A stretch of 64,000 nt of DNA. Origin: Amycolatopsis coloradensis (GTDB lineage: Bacteria > Actinomycetota > Actinomycetes > Mycobacteriales > Pseudonocardiaceae). Made by a program: the position numbers and the translations under genes. Each line of letters opens with the position of its first letter. The first letter of the stretch is position 1. The stretch lies in contig NZ_MQUQ01000009.1 in NCBI RefSeq assembly GCF_001953865.1, forward strand, positions 62,001 to 126,000, read 5' to 3'. Shown here piece after piece: positions 28,838 to 36,847 of the stretch. The notes below the pieces were generated by a model that worked only from the letters and a program-made list of their open reading frames with translations, was not told the DNA's origin and made no database searches.

Positions 28838-29521
28838 TCAGCCGGTGCGACGTGCGTTACGGCGCTGCGTGAGCTCGTCCGGCGTGACGGTTTCGATCGT
28901 GCCGCCGTCGGCGCGTTCGGCCTGGAACTCGTGGATGGTGCCGCTGATCTCCTGCATCGCGCCGCTGACGGCGATACCGAAAACACCCTGGCCGCCCTGC
29001 AGTAAATCGACGATCTCCTCGGGCGAGGTGCACTCGTAGACGGTGGTGCCGTCGGAGAACAAGGTGACCCTGGCGAGGTCGCGGACACCACGCAGGCGCA
29101 GGTGGTCGACCGCGACCCTGATGTTCTGCAACGAGACACCTGTGTCCAGCAGCCGTTTGACGACCTTCAGGACGAGGATGTCCTTGAACGAGTACAGCCG
29201 CTGCGAACCGGAGCCGTGTGCCGTGCGGATACTCGGCGCGACCAGCTTCGTACGGGCCCAGTAGTCGAGCTGCCGGTAGGTGATCCCGGCGATCTGGCAG
29301 GCGGCGGGGCCGCGGTAGCCGACGAGTTCGTCCGGGAGGGAAGAGTCGGGAAACAGTTCACCCTGCTCGCCGTCTGCGACCGGAACGAGCGGCTCTTGAG
29401 GGCTACCAGCCTCGACCACGCCATGCCTCCCCTCGCCCGACCTGGCGGCCGGCGAACAAAGCCGCGCGGACCCATGTGAGTCCGCACCGGAGTCAACCGT
29501 CAAGACGGATGCCCCAGACAT
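28838..29521 (-). CDS. MerR-family regulator, McdR/Rv1830 type
   Basis: A 227-residue MerR-type regulator. The DNA-binding domain is VGYRGPAACQIAGITYRQLD (about residues 67-86) followed by WARTKLVAPSIR. The later stretch KVVKRLLDTGVSLQNIRVAV and GQGVFGIAVSGAMQEISG match M. tuberculosis Rv1830 (McdR, a cell-division regulator) very closely. The position between gcvP and the DUF151 gene is the same as in M. tuberculosis. The N-terminus of about 60 residues is unstructured. The start at 29521 (MSGASV) is uncertain; an in-frame ATG ten codons upstream is possible. Confidence 0.87.
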   Translation of the reverse strand: MSGASVLTVDSGADSHGSARLCSPAARSGEGRHGVVEAGSPQEPLVPVADGEQGELFPDSSLPDELVGYRGPAACQIAGITYRQLDYWARTKLVAPSIRTAHGSGSQRLYSFKDILVLKVVKRLLDTGVSLQNIRVAVDHLRLRGVRDLARVTLFSDGTTVYECTSPEEIVDLLQGGQGVFGIAVSGAMQEISGTIHEFQAERADGGTIETVTPDELTQRRNARRTG

Positions 29522-29650
29522 CCGAATCACACCTTGGCGATTTACCTCCATTGACGGTAAGCGCGTCCGGCAAAGCGGTCAACGCGACGCGCGGTCGACC
29601 TCAAGCTCTTCTTGAGGCTTGCCGGGGACAGTCCCCCGTTCGGCTGCGTG

Positions 29651-29689
29651 GTTGCCAGTTTTACTCAGCCGTATTATTTTTTACTCATG
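29651..29689 (+). promoter_or_regulatory. Leaderless promoter and direct-repeat operator of TetR gene
   Basis: An AT-rich island in otherwise GC-rich DNA. A TATTAT -10 box is at 29672-29677, ten bases before the ATG, so the transcript is probably leaderless; there is no ribosome site. TTTTACTCA occurs at 29659-29667 and again at 29679-29687, exactly 20 bases apart. That places two identical half-sites on one face of the helix, flanking the -10 box. Confidence 0.55.
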
Positions 29690-30331
29690 CAAGTAAATCC
29701 CACTACCCAGAGCGCCCTGCAAGAGGTTCAGGCGGACCTGGGCCTGTCGGTCACCGAGGCCGCCCGGCGGGCGCAGATCGTCGGCGCCACCATCGCGACG
29801 ATCTCCGATCTCGGCTACCACAAGACGTCCTTCGCGAAGATCAAAGAACGGGCCGGGCTCTCCAGCACCCGGATCATCTCCTATCACTTCACCAACAAGG
29901 CCGGCCTGATGCAGGCCGTGGTCACCACCGCGACCGGGATGAAGGACAAGTTCCTCGAGGAGCGGATCCAGGGCACGACCGACCGGGCCGGGCTGCTGCG
30001 CGGCTACATCGAGGCGGAGATCGAGTTCCTCGGCTCGTACCCGGAACTCGTGCGGGTCATGGTCGAGATGGCTTCGAGCGGTTCGGACGCGGAGGGCTGG
30101 TTCATGTCCGTGCCGATCGTCGAAGAGTTCCGCACCGGCAGGCTCCAGCGTCAGCTGCGGCAAGGCCAGGAGGAAGGCGCTTTCGGCGACTTCGCGCCGG
30201 ACGTGATGGCGCTGTCGATCGCGCAGGCCATCGACGGCGTCGCCGCGAAGTTCGCGGCCGACCCGAAGCTGGACCTGGAACGGTATGGCCGGGAACTGGC
30301 GGACCTGTTCACCCGGGCGACCGCCGCCTGA
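29687..30331 (+). CDS. TetR-family regulator
   Basis: A 214-residue TetR-type regulator. The helix-turn-helix lies near residues 40-65 (GYHKTSFAKIKERAGLSSTR, IISYHFTNKAGLMQ). The C-terminal ligand domain has no recognisable specificity. It interrupts the order found in mycobacteria, where the McdR-type gene is directly followed by the DUF151 gene. It runs opposite to both neighbours. The first residues MQVNPTTQSALQEVQADLGL may be an extra N-terminal arm. No obvious target gene lies beside it other than itself. Confidence 0.87.
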   Translation: MQVNPTTQSALQEVQADLGLSVTEAARRAQIVGATIATISDLGYHKTSFAKIKERAGLSSTRIISYHFTNKAGLMQAVVTTATGMKDKFLEERIQGTTDRAGLLRGYIEAEIEFLGSYPELVRVMVEMASSGSDAEGWFMSVPIVEEFRTGRLQRQLRQGQEEGAFGDFAPDVMALSIAQAIDGVAAKFAADPKLDLERYGRELADLFTRATAA

Positions 30332-30386
30332 CTCGCGTTTCGTCCTCTGGTGGCGTTCGGGGAGCCGCCTCGGAGGCACCCTCCCC

Positions 30387-30445
30387 AAGTACGTGAAGGT
30401 CCCCTTCATTGCGCCTAGCGCAATGAAGGGGACCTTCACGTACTT
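30387..30445. repeat. Family-A intergenic palindrome
   Basis: A 59-base palindrome with arms AAGTACGTGAAGGTCCCC and GGGGACCTTCACGTACTT and centre GCGCCTAGCGC. It differs from the copy at 15246 by paired changes (C to T in one arm, G to A in the other), so the stem is preserved. It follows the TetR gene by 55 bases. Confidence 0.9.
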
Positions 30446-30582
30446 CACGCAACCAAAGTGCACCGGCGACCGTTGGGTCGGATCTCGCGAGCGGTGAGGG
30501 CGTTCTGACCACTCACGCCCCGCCCGGCCGAGGCGCGACCCAGGCGTTGAGCACTGCCGTCGGGCCGGGTGTCGCCAACCCA

Positions 30583-30641
30583 GGTGTCGCGAAAGCCACT
30601 TTCGGGACACCAGACGTCCCGAAAGTGGCTTTCGCGACACC
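30583..30641. repeat. Family-C intergenic palindrome
   Basis: Two 26-base arms, starting GGTGTCGCGAAAGCCACTTT and perfectly complementary, separated by a 7-base loop (ACCAGAC). A related copy with the same loop core (CAGAC) lies at 57827. It stands in a 439-base stretch without genes (30332-30770), together with the family-A copy and a terminator hairpin; I see nothing else there. Confidence 0.88.
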
Positions 30642-30714
30642 ACACCCGGGATCCGGTGGGTACCTGAGACGCCCTTGGCCGTGACCGCCTCACCGCGACC
30701 CCGGGACCGCACGT

Positions 30715-30751
30715 ACGAAGAAGGGCGGCGCCACCGGCGCCGCCCCTTCGT
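30715..30751. terminator. Terminator hairpin after the DUF151 gene
   Basis: ACGAAG plus AAGGGCGGCGCC pairs with GGCGCCGCCC plus CTTCGT around an ACC loop. It lies 19 bases beyond the stop of the minus-strand DUF151 gene. Confidence 0.75.
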
Positions 30752-30770
30752 CAAGATCTCGCGATGCGGA

Positions 30771-31244
30771 TCAGGTATCCGCGCCGCGGAAGTCCTCCGG
30801 CGATACGGAGTCGAGGAACTCGCGGAACTTCTCGACCTCGTCCTCCTGCTCATCGGGGATGATGAGGCCCGCTTCCTCCAGCACCGCGTCCACGGCGTGG
30901 ATCGGGACCCCCACCCGCAGCGCCAGCGCCACTGAATCGCTGGGCCGCGCCGAAACCCGGATGTCCCCGTCGAAGACCAGTTCCGCGAAGAACGTGCCTT
31001 CCTTCAGGTCGGTGATGACGACCTGTTCCAGCTCGCGGCCCAGTGCCCCGATGACCTCTTTGAGCAGGTCATGGGTCAGCGGTCGGGCCGGGCGGACTCC
31101 CTGCTGCTCCAAGGCGATGGCCGTGGCCTCGACCGAGCCGATCCAGATCGGCAGGTACCGCTCGCCTTCGGTTTCCCGTAGCAACAAGATCGGCTGATTC
31201 GCGGGTAGCTCCACCCGCACGCCGACGACGCGCATCTCGCTCAT
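30771..31244 (-). CDS. Bifunctional nuclease-family protein (DUF151)
   Basis: A 157-residue protein of the DUF151 (bifunctional nuclease) family, equivalent by sequence and position to M. tuberculosis Rv1829. Typical segments are LLRETEGERYLPIWIGSVEA, RPLTHDLL and RPSDSVALALRVGVPI, followed by an acidic C-terminus. Some plant and archaeal members degrade nucleic acid; the activity here is untested. The start is the ATG with GGGAGGCG eight bases upstream. It lies downstream of ftsR and ends in a hairpin. Confidence 0.88.
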   Translation of the reverse strand: MSEMRVVGVRVELPANQPILLLRETEGERYLPIWIGSVEATAIALEQQGVRPARPLTHDLLKEVIGALGRELEQVVITDLKEGTFFAELVFDGDIRVSARPSDSVALALRVGVPIHAVDAVLEEAGLIIPDEQEDEVEKFREFLDSVSPEDFRGADT

Positions 31245-31463
31245 CGGGCTTCGCCTCCCTCTCGTGCGCACGGGCTGCAACGCTTGTCTCGACGATCAAG
31301 CGACGGCAATCCCGACGCTACCCGTCTTCCGAGCGCTGTGCTCGCTGTCTCCGACATTCTCGGTTCGCTCGCGGCAAACCCAACTCTCACGGTACGGCAT
31401 TGGGTGCCGAACATTCAGTCATTGACAAGTGGCCTCACAACGGTTCCCGGTCCTCGGAACCGG

Positions 31464-32225
31464 TCAACCACCCGTGACGGCCCGTATTCCGGCCTTCACC
31501 AAGAGCGTATGCAACGCCACGGTCAAGGCGGCCAGCTCGCGGACGACCTCATCACCCCTCGCCTGGGCGTCCTCGTCACGATGCCGATACACCGGGGTCA
31601 CGATCTGCTCCAGCAGACCGACCTCGCGGTCGGCCGCGGCCCGGAAGGCACGCAGATGTCTCGGCTCGATACCGAATTCGGTCATCGCTTTCACGGTCTT
31701 CGCCACGAGGACCGCGTCGGGGTCGAAGAACCCCGCCGCACCTGGGCGGACGAGACCGTATTGCCGCAGCTCAGCCAGGGTGGCGGCGTCGATGCCAGCC
31801 TGGCGGACCAGATCTTCCTCGGTCAGCCTGATCTCGCGATCGCATTCGAAATCCCCGGGGGACGGCAGTCCGCCGTTCTCCCCCGGGGTGTCGAGCGAAA
31901 CGAGTTTCCGCGGCGGCTTGGGCACCTCCGCCGAGAGCGCGGCACCCTGATCCGCCGCGTCCAGCTGTTCCTTGATGACCTTCAGCGGCAGATAGTGATC
32001 CCGCTGGGCGGACAGGACGAACCGCAACCGCTCCACGTCCGCCGGAGCGAACTGCCGGTACCCCGACGGGGTCCGGCCCGGCTGGACCAGACCTTCCGCC
32101 TCGAGGAACCGGATCTTGGAGATGGTGACATCGGGGAAGTCGCCGCGCAGTTGTGCCAGCACGGCCCCGATGCTCAACCCATCGCGCTGCGACGCATCCC
32201 GATCAGGCCGCCCGGCCGCCGTCAC
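31464..32225 (-). CDS. ftsR: MerR-family regulator, FtsR type
   Basis: A 253-residue MerR-like regulator whose N-terminus (LSIGAVLAQLRGDFPDVTIS, KIRFLEAEGLVQP, RLRFVLSAQRDHYLPLKVIK) matches M. tuberculosis Rv1828 and corynebacterial FtsR, an activator of ftsZ expression. A second, C-terminal helix-turn-helix-like segment follows (LTEEDLVRQAGIDAATLAEL). The GTG start overlaps the garA stop by four bases, so the two are co-translated. The 219 bases between it and the DUF151 start hold that gene's promoter; no distinct motif was picked. Confidence 0.9.
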   Translation of the reverse strand: MTAAGRPDRDASQRDGLSIGAVLAQLRGDFPDVTISKIRFLEAEGLVQPGRTPSGYRQFAPADVERLRFVLSAQRDHYLPLKVIKEQLDAADQGAALSAEVPKPPRKLVSLDTPGENGGLPSPGDFECDREIRLTEEDLVRQAGIDAATLAELRQYGLVRPGAAGFFDPDAVLVAKTVKAMTEFGIEPRHLRAFRAAADREVGLLEQIVTPVYRHRDEDAQARGDEVVRELAALTVALHTLLVKAGIRAVTGG

Positions 32226-32689
32226 TGTGCCCCCTGGCCCCCGGAACCCGGGCCGGTCAGGAAGACCAGGCGGAACTTGCCGATCTGCACCTCGTCGCCA
32301 CCGGCGAGGACGGCCTGGTCGACCGGCTCGCGGTTGACGTAGGTGCCGTTGAGGCTGCCGACGTCGATGACGACGAACTCGCCACCCTCACGGCGGAACT
32401 CGGCGTGCCGCCGGGAAACCGTGACGTCGTCGAGGAAGATGTCGCTGTCCGGGTGCCGTCCCGCACTGGTGGTGTCGCGGTCCAGCAGGAAGCGCGAACC
32501 GGCGTTCGGGCCCCGCTTGACGACCAGCAGCGCGGAACCCGCGGGCAGCGCGTCCACACCCTGGACGGGGGCCTCGGCAGCCGGAGGAGCCTCAGTGCCT
32601 TCGACGTCGGCCAGGAAGTCGGCCCGGAAGACAGAAGTCCGCTCCGGAGACTGCTCCGGGGGAACGCCGGGCCCGTCGTTCGTGCTCAC
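32222..32689 (-). CDS. garA: FHA-domain metabolic regulator GarA/OdhI
   Basis: A 155-residue phospho-switch protein that inhibits 2-oxoglutarate dehydrogenase and controls glutamate metabolism when unphosphorylated. The FHA domain (about residues 50-145) has GRHPDSDIFLDD, VSRRHAEF and GSLNGTYVNREP, nearly identical to mycobacterial GarA. The N-terminal phosphorylation motif reads ERTSVFRADFL, whereas GarA and OdhI have ETTSVFRADFL. The first threonine, the PknG site, is replaced by Arg17; the PknB-type site (Thr18) remains. GTG start with AGGAGAG upstream; overlaps ftsR. Confidence 0.95.
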   Translation of the reverse strand: MSTNDGPGVPPEQSPERTSVFRADFLADVEGTEAPPAAEAPVQGVDALPAGSALLVVKRGPNAGSRFLLDRDTTSAGRHPDSDIFLDDVTVSRRHAEFRREGGEFVVIDVGSLNGTYVNREPVDQAVLAGGDEVQIGKFRLVFLTGPGSGGQGAQ

Positions 32690-32765
32690 CTGAGCTCTCC
32701 TAACGCATGTGTGTTGCCACTACTCAAGAACGTGCAGAGGACAAACGTACCGTGCCTGATCGAAT

Positions 32766-32799
32766 CTCCGGTCCGCGGCTCCCCCTACTCGGACCGGAG
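32766..32799. terminator. Hairpin between gcvH and garA
   Basis: CTCCGGTCCG pairs with CGGACCGGAG across a 14-base loop, 16 bases after the gcvH stop on the minus strand. It probably ends gcvH transcription so that garA-ftsR use their own promoter in 32690-32765. Confidence 0.6.
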
Positions 32800-32814
32800 G
32801 GCCACGGCCTGCGG

Positions 32815-33198
32815 CTATTCCTTGATCAGTGCCTGGTACGCCTCGGCCTCGAGCAGGGATTCGACCGTGCTCGCGTCGTCGAGACGGAGCTCGATCAGCC
32901 AGCCCTCACCATAGGGGTCGCTGTTGATCAGCTCGGGCGACTCGGTCACCGCGTCGTTGACCGCGACCACCTCGCCGTCGAGCGGGGCGAACAGCTCCGA
33001 AACGCTCTTGGTCGATTCGACCTCGCCGAACGCGTCGCCGGAGCCGACCTGCCTGCCGACCTCCGGCAGGTCGACGAACACCACGTCACCGAGCTGGTCC
33101 TGGGCGTACTCCGTGATGCCCACGCGCACGAGCGCTCCGTCGCGCACGGAGACCCATTCGTGCTCTTCGGTGTAGCGCAGTTCTTCTGGAGTGGACAA
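32815..33198 (-). CDS. gcvH: Glycine cleavage system H protein
   Basis: A 127-residue lipoyl carrier that shuttles the aminomethyl group between GcvP and GcvT. The lipoylated lysine is in GEVESTKSVSEL (about residue 62); the start region LRYTEEHEWV is typical. The start is a TTG placed eight bases after AAAGGGGAG; the frame is open further upstream but without a site. It lies upstream of garA, as in M. tuberculosis (Rv1826-Rv1827). Confidence 0.95.
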   Translation of the reverse strand: MSTPEELRYTEEHEWVSVRDGALVRVGITEYAQDQLGDVVFVDLPEVGRQVGSGDAFGEVESTKSVSELFAPLDGEVVAVNDAVTESPELINSDPYGEGWLIELRLDDASTVESLLEAEAYQALIKE

Positions 33199-33286
33199 CG
33201 CCGCTCCCCTTTCTGATGCCCTCGCTCGAAACCGACGCGCGCAGTTTCGCATCCCGCCGGGGCGGGCGCCCGGCGCCTCCCGCAAG

Positions 33287-33898
33287 CTAGTCCGGATCGG
33301 CCGATCGCAGGGCCCGGGTCGTCTGTACGACGTAAAGCACGCCCGAATAGACGTACAGGACCGCGCCCCAGGCCGTGAAGGCGTAGCCGATCGGGCGGGC
33401 GATCGCGGCGATGTCGGAACCACCCTGGGTGAGCAGCAGGAACGGGAAGGCGTACATCAGCACGAAGGTGGCGCCCTTGCCGATGTAGGTGACCTCCGGC
33501 GGGGCGAACCCGCGGTGACGCAGCAGCAGCACGCAGACGCCCAGCACGGCCTCGCGGACGACCAGCGGGACCACCAGCCACCACGGGACGATGTCGCGGA
33601 TCAGGAAGGCGATGAGGGTCGCGAGGATGTAGAGCCGGTCGGCGGCGGGGTCGAGCAGCTGACCGAGCCGCGACATCTGGTTGAGCCAGCGGGCGAGTTT
33701 GCCGTCGAGCCAGTCGGTGAGCGCGCTGAACACGAGCAGCGCGAGCGCCCAGCCGTCCTCCTTCGGGCCGAGGAGCAGCCACAGGAAGACCGGCACCCCG
33801 GCGAGCCGGAGGATCGAAAGCATGTTGGGAACGTTCAGGGCCTGCCGCAGCAAAGAAGGCTCTTCGCTGGTCACGCTCGGTTCGGAGGGCGTACTCAC
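33287..33898 (-). CDS. CDP-alcohol phosphatidyltransferase (PgsA2-like)
   Basis: A 203-residue membrane enzyme of phospholipid synthesis. The family motif DG-x2-AR-x8-G-x3-D-x3-D appears as DWLDGKLARWLNQMSRLGQL followed by LDPAADR, and about five to six hydrophobic helices follow. The position near gcvH matches M. tuberculosis Rv1822 (pgsA2). The product could be phosphatidylglycerophosphate or a related lipid; the alcohol acceptor is not decided by the motif. GTG start with a weak site. Confidence 0.88.
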   Translation of the reverse strand: MSTPSEPSVTSEEPSLLRQALNVPNMLSILRLAGVPVFLWLLLGPKEDGWALALLVFSALTDWLDGKLARWLNQMSRLGQLLDPAADRLYILATLIAFLIRDIVPWWLVVPLVVREAVLGVCVLLLRHRGFAPPEVTYIGKGATFVLMYAFPFLLLTQGGSDIAAIARPIGYAFTAWGAVLYVYSGVLYVVQTTRALRSADPD

Positions 33899-33935
33899 CC
33901 GCTCAGCCTAGCCAGCGGCGGCGGGTTCTCCCGCG

Positions 33936-34169
33936 TCAGCTGGCCCGGGTGTGGCTCCAGCCGCGGCGTTGCAGGTCCGCGCTGGTCAGCGCCACGGGCC
34001 TGCCCCGGTGGTCGGTACCCATCCAGCGGGTGTGGCCGGAGGAACTCTCCAGGACGTACGGGCGGCCGCCGCACCAGACGACGGTGCACGGTGCCGTGGG
34101 TGGCAGGTCCGCGCTCGCCGATGCGGTGGCCTGGAATGACGCGGGATCGTTCTGTTCGTCGGTCTTCAT
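33936..34169 (-). CDS. Small hypothetical protein
   Basis: A 77-residue soluble protein starting MKTDEQNDPA. The second half (TVVWCGGRPYVLESSSGHTR, RPVALTSADLQRRGWSH) looks like a small beta-rich domain. I do not recognise the family. It is transcribed towards the phosphatidyltransferase gene, ending 38 bases before that gene's start. Coding is supported by third-position GC and by the lack of any better frame. Confidence 0.5.
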   Translation of the reverse strand: MKTDEQNDPASFQATASASADLPPTAPCTVVWCGGRPYVLESSSGHTRWMGTDHRGRPVALTSADLQRRGWSHTRAS

Positions 34170-34321
34170 CGCTCTCACGGTTTCGGTGACGGGGACTGGG
34201 ACACGCCGGAGCGCTACCTTTGTTTTCGGCAGAACGGGGCCTGGCGTTAACGACCCGGCGCCGGATTCGTCCGATCGGATCGCGGCGACAGCGGGGTGTC
34301 GTCGCGCCGTGAACGGCATGT

Positions 34322-34342
34322 TAATTGTCTATAATGGACAGT
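34322..34342 (+). promoter_or_regulatory. Candidate promoter with inverted repeat over the -10 box
   Basis: A TATAAT hexamer at 34330-34335 lies inside TTGTC-TATAATG-GACAG, an inverted repeat. No convincing -35 was found, which would fit an activator- or repressor-controlled promoter. It is about 140 bases upstream of the first lipoprotein gene in the 307-base stretch 34170-34476, which otherwise shows nothing. Confidence 0.45.
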
Positions 34343-34476
34343 GATTGAGCGGTCCTCGCGTATCGCGGCGCCGTCGGCGCGATAACCTCCCGCGAATCGA
34401 AGGTGGCTCAATGCCACGGCATCGAGCCAGCCCGGGTCAGAATGGGCAGGCCAGAACGGCCGACGAAAGGAACGCC

Positions 34477-34986
34477 TTGCCCGTCTCGACGACCACGGGA
34501 ACGTGGCGGCGCCTGTTCGCGGCCTGCGCCGCCGTCGGCGCGCTCGCCGCCTGTTCGGGCGAAGATCCGCCACCGCCTGTCACCCCCATGTCGGTTTCGC
34601 CGCCCGCACTCTCTTCGAGTGTGGCCGGCGCGTCCGTACCGCCGATCCCTTCGCAGACCGCGCCGAGTCCGTCCACTGCCCCGAAAGCCGCCACCAAGCC
34701 CAAGCCCGCTGAACCGGTACAGGGTTCGTGCGGCACGGTCATCGCTGCGAGCGGACTGACCCTTCAGGTGCTCAACGGGCCCGGGGTCTCCTGCGCGGAC
34801 GCGACCGGGATCGTCGGCTCGTTCCACAAGACGATCGCCGGCCGCCAGTTCGCGGGTTCGGACGAGCCGGTCAGCGAGACCGTCGACGGGTGGCTGTGCG
34901 TCTCCGGCGCTCCCGCCGCCCAGGGTGGCACCAGTTGCAGCAAGGGCGGGCAGAACGTGTTCGCCGCCGTCGTCCCCGTCGAATGA
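34477..34986 (+). CDS. Small lipoprotein, first of a tandem pair
   Basis: A 169-residue lipoprotein. The lipobox LAAC is at about residue 26, followed by a Pro/Ser/Thr/Ala-rich linker and a small cysteine-containing domain (CGTVIAASG, CADATGIVGSF, WLCVSGAPAA, TSCSKGG). The start is a TTG eight bases after GAAAGG; an upstream ATG would bury the signal peptide. The next gene encodes a protein with the same cysteine pattern, so the pair arose by duplication. The function is unknown. Confidence 0.72.
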   Translation: MPVSTTTGTWRRLFAACAAVGALAACSGEDPPPPVTPMSVSPPALSSSVAGASVPPIPSQTAPSPSTAPKAATKPKPAEPVQGSCGTVIAASGLTLQVLNGPGVSCADATGIVGSFHKTIAGRQFAGSDEPVSETVDGWLCVSGAPAAQGGTSCSKGGQNVFAAVVPVE

Positions 34987-35009
34987 ACCATCCCCGAGAA
35001 GAAGGGCCC

Positions 35010-35387
35010 ATGAAGAGCTTCTCCGCACTCCCCGCCTTGCTGGCCGTCGCCGTATTGAGCGGCTGCGGCGCCGATCCCGCCCCGTCGGCCGCACCGGCGA
35101 CGTCGTCTCCTGCCGCCGAAAAGGCTCCCGCCGGAACACCGTGCGGCGAAGTCACCGGACTCCAGGGAGCGAAGAACAAGGTCGTCGCGCACGGGAAGAC
35201 CGACTGCGCCGAAGCGACGCAGGTGCTCACGGACTACTTCACGAGGCTGACCCCCGCCGAAGCCGCTTCGCCACAGGGCCCCGGACCGGTGGTGATCGGC
35301 GCCTGGACGTGCGGGAGCGGGCCGAACGATCCGGTGACCAGTTGCTCGACCGAGGACGAGCGCCAGATCGAAGCGACGAGGCCCTGA
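35010..35387 (+). CDS. Small lipoprotein, second of a tandem pair
   Basis: A 125-residue lipoprotein with lipobox LSGC at residue 19. The domain CGEVTGLQGAKNKVV, CAEATQVLTDYF, WTCGSGPND, TSCSTEDE follows the same cysteine spacing as the preceding protein. It starts 23 bases after that gene with AGAAGGG in front, so the two form an operon. The four cysteines probably make two disulfides outside the cell. No family is recognised. Confidence 0.72.
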   Translation: MKSFSALPALLAVAVLSGCGADPAPSAAPATSSPAAEKAPAGTPCGEVTGLQGAKNKVVAHGKTDCAEATQVLTDYFTRLTPAEAASPQGPGPVVIGAWTCGSGPNDPVTSCSTEDERQIEATRP

Positions 35388-35403
35388 GCGCGTCCCGGCG
35401 GCG

Positions 35404-35837
35404 TCACTCCTCGCGACGCTGCCGGGGCTTGTCCAATCGGTAGAGCACGGCCCCGACGATCACCATGCCCAGCAGGAACAGCCCCAGCAGGCCGGTCAAC
35501 GAGACACTCCAGATCAGTGACGACCTCGCGCTGTAGGCGAATCCGTCGCCGACGAAGACCTTGTCGCCTACGGTGGTCTCGCCGCCTTCGATCCTGCCGC
35601 CTCCGGTGCGCCCGTCGTCGAACCGCCACTTCCCGGCGCAGTAGGGCGTCTGCCCGCCGGCCGCGGACCCCTCCGAAGTGCACCCCGAGAATTCGGTGAC
35701 CGTGACGTCCTCGCCGGTGCTCAGTTCACGGACATCGGAGCCGAGAACCCCCAGACGAAACCAAAGACGACGAGGAACGGGATCGCGAACGGGAAGACCT
35801 GCAAAAGAGCCCCGAATTTCGATGATTTGCCCGGCAC
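35404..35837 (-). pseudogene. Small two-helix membrane protein with a one-base frameshift
   Basis: The GTG at 35837, with AAAGGAA six bases upstream, opens a frame coding PGKSSKFGALLQVFPFAIPF and a first membrane helix, which then stops. In another frame the protein resumes as VLGSDVRELSTGEDVTVTEF and runs through a cysteine-containing outer domain to a second helix (WSVSLTGLLGLFLLGMVIVG) and a TGA at 35404. Adding one base to the C5 run at 35748-35752 joins both halves into a 144-residue protein. Either the gene is broken here or the run is misread. It is 19 bases downstream of the next membrane-protein gene. Confidence 0.65.
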
Positions 35838-35856
35838 GGAATTCCTTTCCCTGGGG

Positions 35857-36783
35857 TCACTGGAGCGTCAGAAGGGTTTCCCGGTCGAGTGTGCCGATGA
35901 CGAAGTACTTCGGCTGATATCCCTGCGGGACCACGAAGCAGACGAGACCAGCGGTGCCGTCGAAAGCTCCCGGAGCACCCGCACAGTCCTTGACCCGCTT
36001 CGGGGCGCCGTGCTCGTCGGCTGACAGCTCCAGCGCCGTGTCACCCAGGCGGGCCGCCTCGATCCGCAACGCGAGTACGTGGAATCCGCTCAGCCAAGCC
36101 TCGGCGCCTTCGGGCGGTTCGGGCAGGCTGTCGAGCACACGGACGGCCGAGTCCCCGGACACCGCGGTCTGCCCCCTGCCGATCACCGGCGGCTGCCCCC
36201 AGGCCTCACGGCGATATTCCCACAGGTTCGGAACGGGATCGGCCGACTCGCGGTACGCCGTCCCACCGAAACCGAGTGGTGCCAGCACGACATACGCGGC
36301 GAAGGCGAAGCCGGCCAGGAACGACAGTGACTTCGCTGTGGTCACCGGCCTCACCGCCACGAACGCCACGACGCCCCCGAGTATCACCAGCACGCCGCCG
36401 ATCGACATCGCCGCGATCTTCTCCCCCGGATGGTGGGCTTCCACCACGGCGTCCGCGCCGCGAACGGACAGCACCCGGTCCGTCAGCGAGGAGATCCGCG
36501 CGATCACCGGCTCCGCGAGGCCGAACGTCTCGCCCGTCGGCAGCTCGATCGCGCGGCCGTTTTCGGCGACGGCGAGGATCTCGTGAGTGGTGTGCGGACC
36601 GTTCTGCCCTTCGGTGGTCTCGGAATCCGACACGGAGACCACCGCGCGTAAGTCGTACGTTCCGGCCATTCCCTCGGCGGCCCACCGCCCGGCGAAAGCC
36701 GCGATGAATCCCAGGACGATGCCGATCGCGAGCAGAACTGCCACCCAGTGGTTTCTTCGCGACTGTTCCGGAAAGGTCACCAC
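35857..36783 (-). CDS. Multi-pass membrane hypothetical protein
   Basis: A 308-residue protein with an N-terminal helix (residues 12-31, WVAVLLAIGIVLGFIAAFAG), an outside domain of about 90 residues, then two closely spaced helices (MSIGGVLVILGGVVAFVAV and LSFLAGFAFAAYVVLAPLGF) and a second outside domain of about 130 residues. I do not recognise the family. It forms an operon with the frameshifted two-helix gene, and its promoter region is back to back with that of the J-domain/kinase-like operon. Confidence 0.65.
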   Translation of the reverse strand: MVTFPEQSRRNHWVAVLLAIGIVLGFIAAFAGRWAAEGMAGTYDLRAVVSVSDSETTEGQNGPHTTHEILAVAENGRAIELPTGETFGLAEPVIARISSLTDRVLSVRGADAVVEAHHPGEKIAAMSIGGVLVILGGVVAFVAVRPVTTAKSLSFLAGFAFAAYVVLAPLGFGGTAYRESADPVPNLWEYRREAWGQPPVIGRGQTAVSGDSAVRVLDSLPEPPEGAEAWLSGFHVLALRIEAARLGDTALELSADEHGAPKRVKDCAGAPGAFDGTAGLVCFVVPQGYQPKYFVIGTLDRETLLTLQ

Positions 36784-36847
36784 CCCCTGTCGACCCCTTC
36801 AGCCTGTCTCCGCGACGGTCGGACGGCACGGGATTTGTACCGGTCCC

